NCBI GenBank assembly: GCA_963697965.1
Contig: OY969108.1
Coordinates: forward strand, 124,001-188,000
Source of the DNA: JAPLJC01 sp963697965
Lineage (GTDB): Bacteria; Desulfobacterota; Desulfobaccia; Desulfobaccales; 0-14-0-80-60-11
Direction of reading: 5' to 3'
Length of the DNA: 64,000 bases
The translations under genes were made by a program, and so were the position numbers. The stretch's first letter is position 1; the number at the start of each line of letters is the position of its first letter. A model generated the notes under the pieces. The model saw only the letters and a program-made list of their open reading frames with translations, did no database searches and had not been told where the DNA came from. Positions 62,864 through 64,000 of the stretch are shown one piece after another.

Positions 62864-63535
62864 ATGTCTACAAAAGCCAAACGTGAACCATTTTCCGTCA
62901 AAGACTGTGCGCTGGTGACCATAGCAACCGGGAAGATGGCCCAAAACCTAAAGGAAATGAGAGAGCATTTGCTTAATATCCATCTCGGGAGCATATACTA
63001 TCATTTTTGGGGCGGGCTCTTGAGGCCCAGGTTCGATGAACCTGAATACAACAACGATTTTGCTGAATGGGTTCATCATGCCCTTCAAGACAATATCCTT
63101 GCGGAACGATTATCTGTTATCGACCCCGATCCTTTTGTAAATCTGGAATCCTTGCGCCATGAGCTGCTCGAAGTCATCGACCAGAGGTTGGATGAGATCG
63201 GAACGCTTACCTGGGCCAAGCCCGACATGCAGTTTAATTTTGTCCGCGCTCAAATGGTGGTTTTCGATACCCGCGGCAAAATTGAAGAGCCGGAGGAATT
63301 GGTGGAGGCTATGCCCAAAATGTCCGTGGGAAGCATATTTTATCATTTTATCGATGCGAGGCGCCGCAGCCCTGAAATGATGGACGATTTCCGCACCTGG
63401 TTGAGGTCTTGCGGTGATGATGACCTTTGCTCACAAGTGGCTGCAGTTGATCCCTATTTTGGCTCTCTCGTGGAATTGCGCGAGCAACTGACGGATCTGT
63501 TCACAAAATATTTTTTTCGGGGAGTGACTGGATGA
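62864..63535 (+). CDS. DUF5752 family protein
   Basis: 223 residues with no signal peptide. Two similar halves: IHLGSIYYHFWGGLLRPRF and MSVGSIFYHFIDARRRSPE, each followed by an F-x-x-W-(V/L) helix (DFAEWVHHAL, DFRTWLRSCG) and a VDPY/IDPDP-FxxLxxLR segment. This internal duplication is the DUF5752 pattern. Function unknown. Its stop overlaps the start of the TreT-like gene (ATGA), so the two are co-translated, and the family often accompanies trehalose synthase genes. Confidence 0.85.
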   Translation: MSTKAKREPFSVKDCALVTIATGKMAQNLKEMREHLLNIHLGSIYYHFWGGLLRPRFDEPEYNNDFAEWVHHALQDNILAERLSVIDPDPFVNLESLRHELLEVIDQRLDEIGTLTWAKPDMQFNFVRAQMVVFDTRGKIEEPEELVEAMPKMSVGSIFYHFIDARRRSPEMMDDFRTWLRSCGDDDLCSQVAAVDPYFGSLVELREQLTDLFTKYFFRGVTG

Positions 63536-64000
63536 CATCTATTCAAGATTATGTGGCAGTGACCGGAGAAAATGTGATCGATCAACTCCGTCAACTTGCC
63601 AGGCCATTAAAAGGCATGAAGGTAGTGCACGTCAACTCCACTCATGTAGGTGGCGGCGTCGCGGAAATTTTGAGCAAGCTGGTTCCCCTCCAGAAAGATC
63701 TGGGCCTCGATGTGCGGTGGGAAGTAATGCAAGGGGAAGAGGCATTTTTCCAGGTCACCAAGAGCTTCCACAACGCCTTACAAGGCATACCCGTCCAGCT
63801 GGGGTATGAGTTTTTCAAGGTTTACGAGGAAACCGGCGCGCAAAACTCGGAAGAGCTCCGTTCGATCCTTGAGGAAGCCGACATAGTTGTTATACATGAT
63901 CCGCAGCCGCTGCCCCTCTTGAGGTCATGCCCAAACCGAAAAGGCAAGTGGATCTGGCGATGTCATATCGACCTGAGCCATCCTTATCGCCCGGTGTGGC
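63532..64000 (+). CDS. treT: Trehalose synthase TreT-like glycosyltransferase (GT4), 5' part
   Basis: Starts at ATG 63532, overlapping the DUF5752 stop by 4 bases, and runs off the right edge after 156 codons. MKVVHVNSTHVGGGVAEILS and KLVPLQKDLGLDVRWEVMQG are the N-terminal donor/acceptor-domain motifs of TreT-type trehalose glycosyltransferring synthases; DIVVIHDPQPLPLL and IWRCHIDLSHPYRPVW follow. TreT makes trehalose from NDP-glucose and glucose, a route independent of TreYZ. The catalytic Glu region is outside the window, so the call rests on the N-terminal half. Confidence 0.88.
   Translation, partial: MTSIQDYVAVTGENVIDQLRQLARPLKGMKVVHVNSTHVGGGVAEILSKLVPLQKDLGLDVRWEVMQGEEAFFQVTKSFHNALQGIPVQLGYEFFKVYEETGAQNSEELRSILEEADIVVIHDPQPLPLLRSCPNRKGKWIWRCHIDLSHPYRPVW

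Overview
The window looks like a chromosomal piece of a Desulfobacterota (former Deltaproteobacteria) bacterium. This rests on gene content (paired B12-binding radical SAM proteins, a Pfa-like lipid synthase, DUF5752/TreT, Nif11-type peptide, many PAS hybrid kinases), moderate-to-high GC and standard Shine-Dalgarno starts. No rRNA, complete tRNA or CRISPR array was seen, so the taxonomic call is an inference.

Layout. 1-2137 (-): the 5' part of a cyclic beta-1,2-glucan synthase running off the left edge. 2138-3168: a graveyard holding two tRNA 3'-half fragments and a relic that fuses pieces of two genes found intact near 43 and 45 kb. 3169-7648: flavodoxin-like protein, a sensor kinase without its phospho-accepting His, a small conserved protein and an SPFH/slipin protein. 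7950-18623: a sugar-phosphate and storage-sugar block (truncated GH13 enzyme, permease tail, ackA, phosphoketolase, class I aldolase, DUF2934, beta-phosphoglucomutase-type HAD, GH65 phosphorylase, broken ROK glucokinase, broken USP, glycosyltransferase tail). Several of these genes are cut or frameshifted, so the block is being rearranged.

18681-36837, mostly (-): a candidate lipid or polyketide locus. It is built around one 2,644-residue protein with tandem FMN-barrel (nitronate monooxygenase/PfaD-like) domains, KS, AT, ACP, KR and DH. A phosphopantetheinyl transferase follows directly. Nearby are an acetyltransferase-like protein, two B12-binding radical SAM proteins, a 3-beta-HSD-like SDR, an ABC-2 exporter and a PAP2 membrane protein on the opposite strand. 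This is the best candidate for an undescribed system.

37206-49060: small envelope and stress genes: an LEA-like 22-residue repeat protein (frameshifted), amidinotransferase, lipid kinase, thioredoxin-like protein, discoidin-like protein, DUF3108, HTH protein with an AT-rich palindrome, tiny membrane proteins (Thivi_2564, DUF3096, DUF3309), an orphan Nif11 leader-like peptide, Spy-like and fasciclin proteins. A short conserved leader element with a TGCGG...CCGCAT dyad lies upstream of four otherwise unrelated genes (about 3.1, 37.1, 41.2 and 46.9 kb).

49241-55444: a signalling operon: a hybrid histidine kinase with four almost identical tandem 142-residue PAS units, a CheY-like regulator, and a REC-adenylate/guanylate cyclase. 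55628-64000: a trehalose/glycogen operon (treZ, GH57/DUF3536, treY, DUF5752, treT-like, the last running off the right edge). TreYZ, TreT and the GH65 phosphorylase together suggest that alpha-glucan and trehalose turnover, with osmotic or desiccation tolerance, is a main theme.
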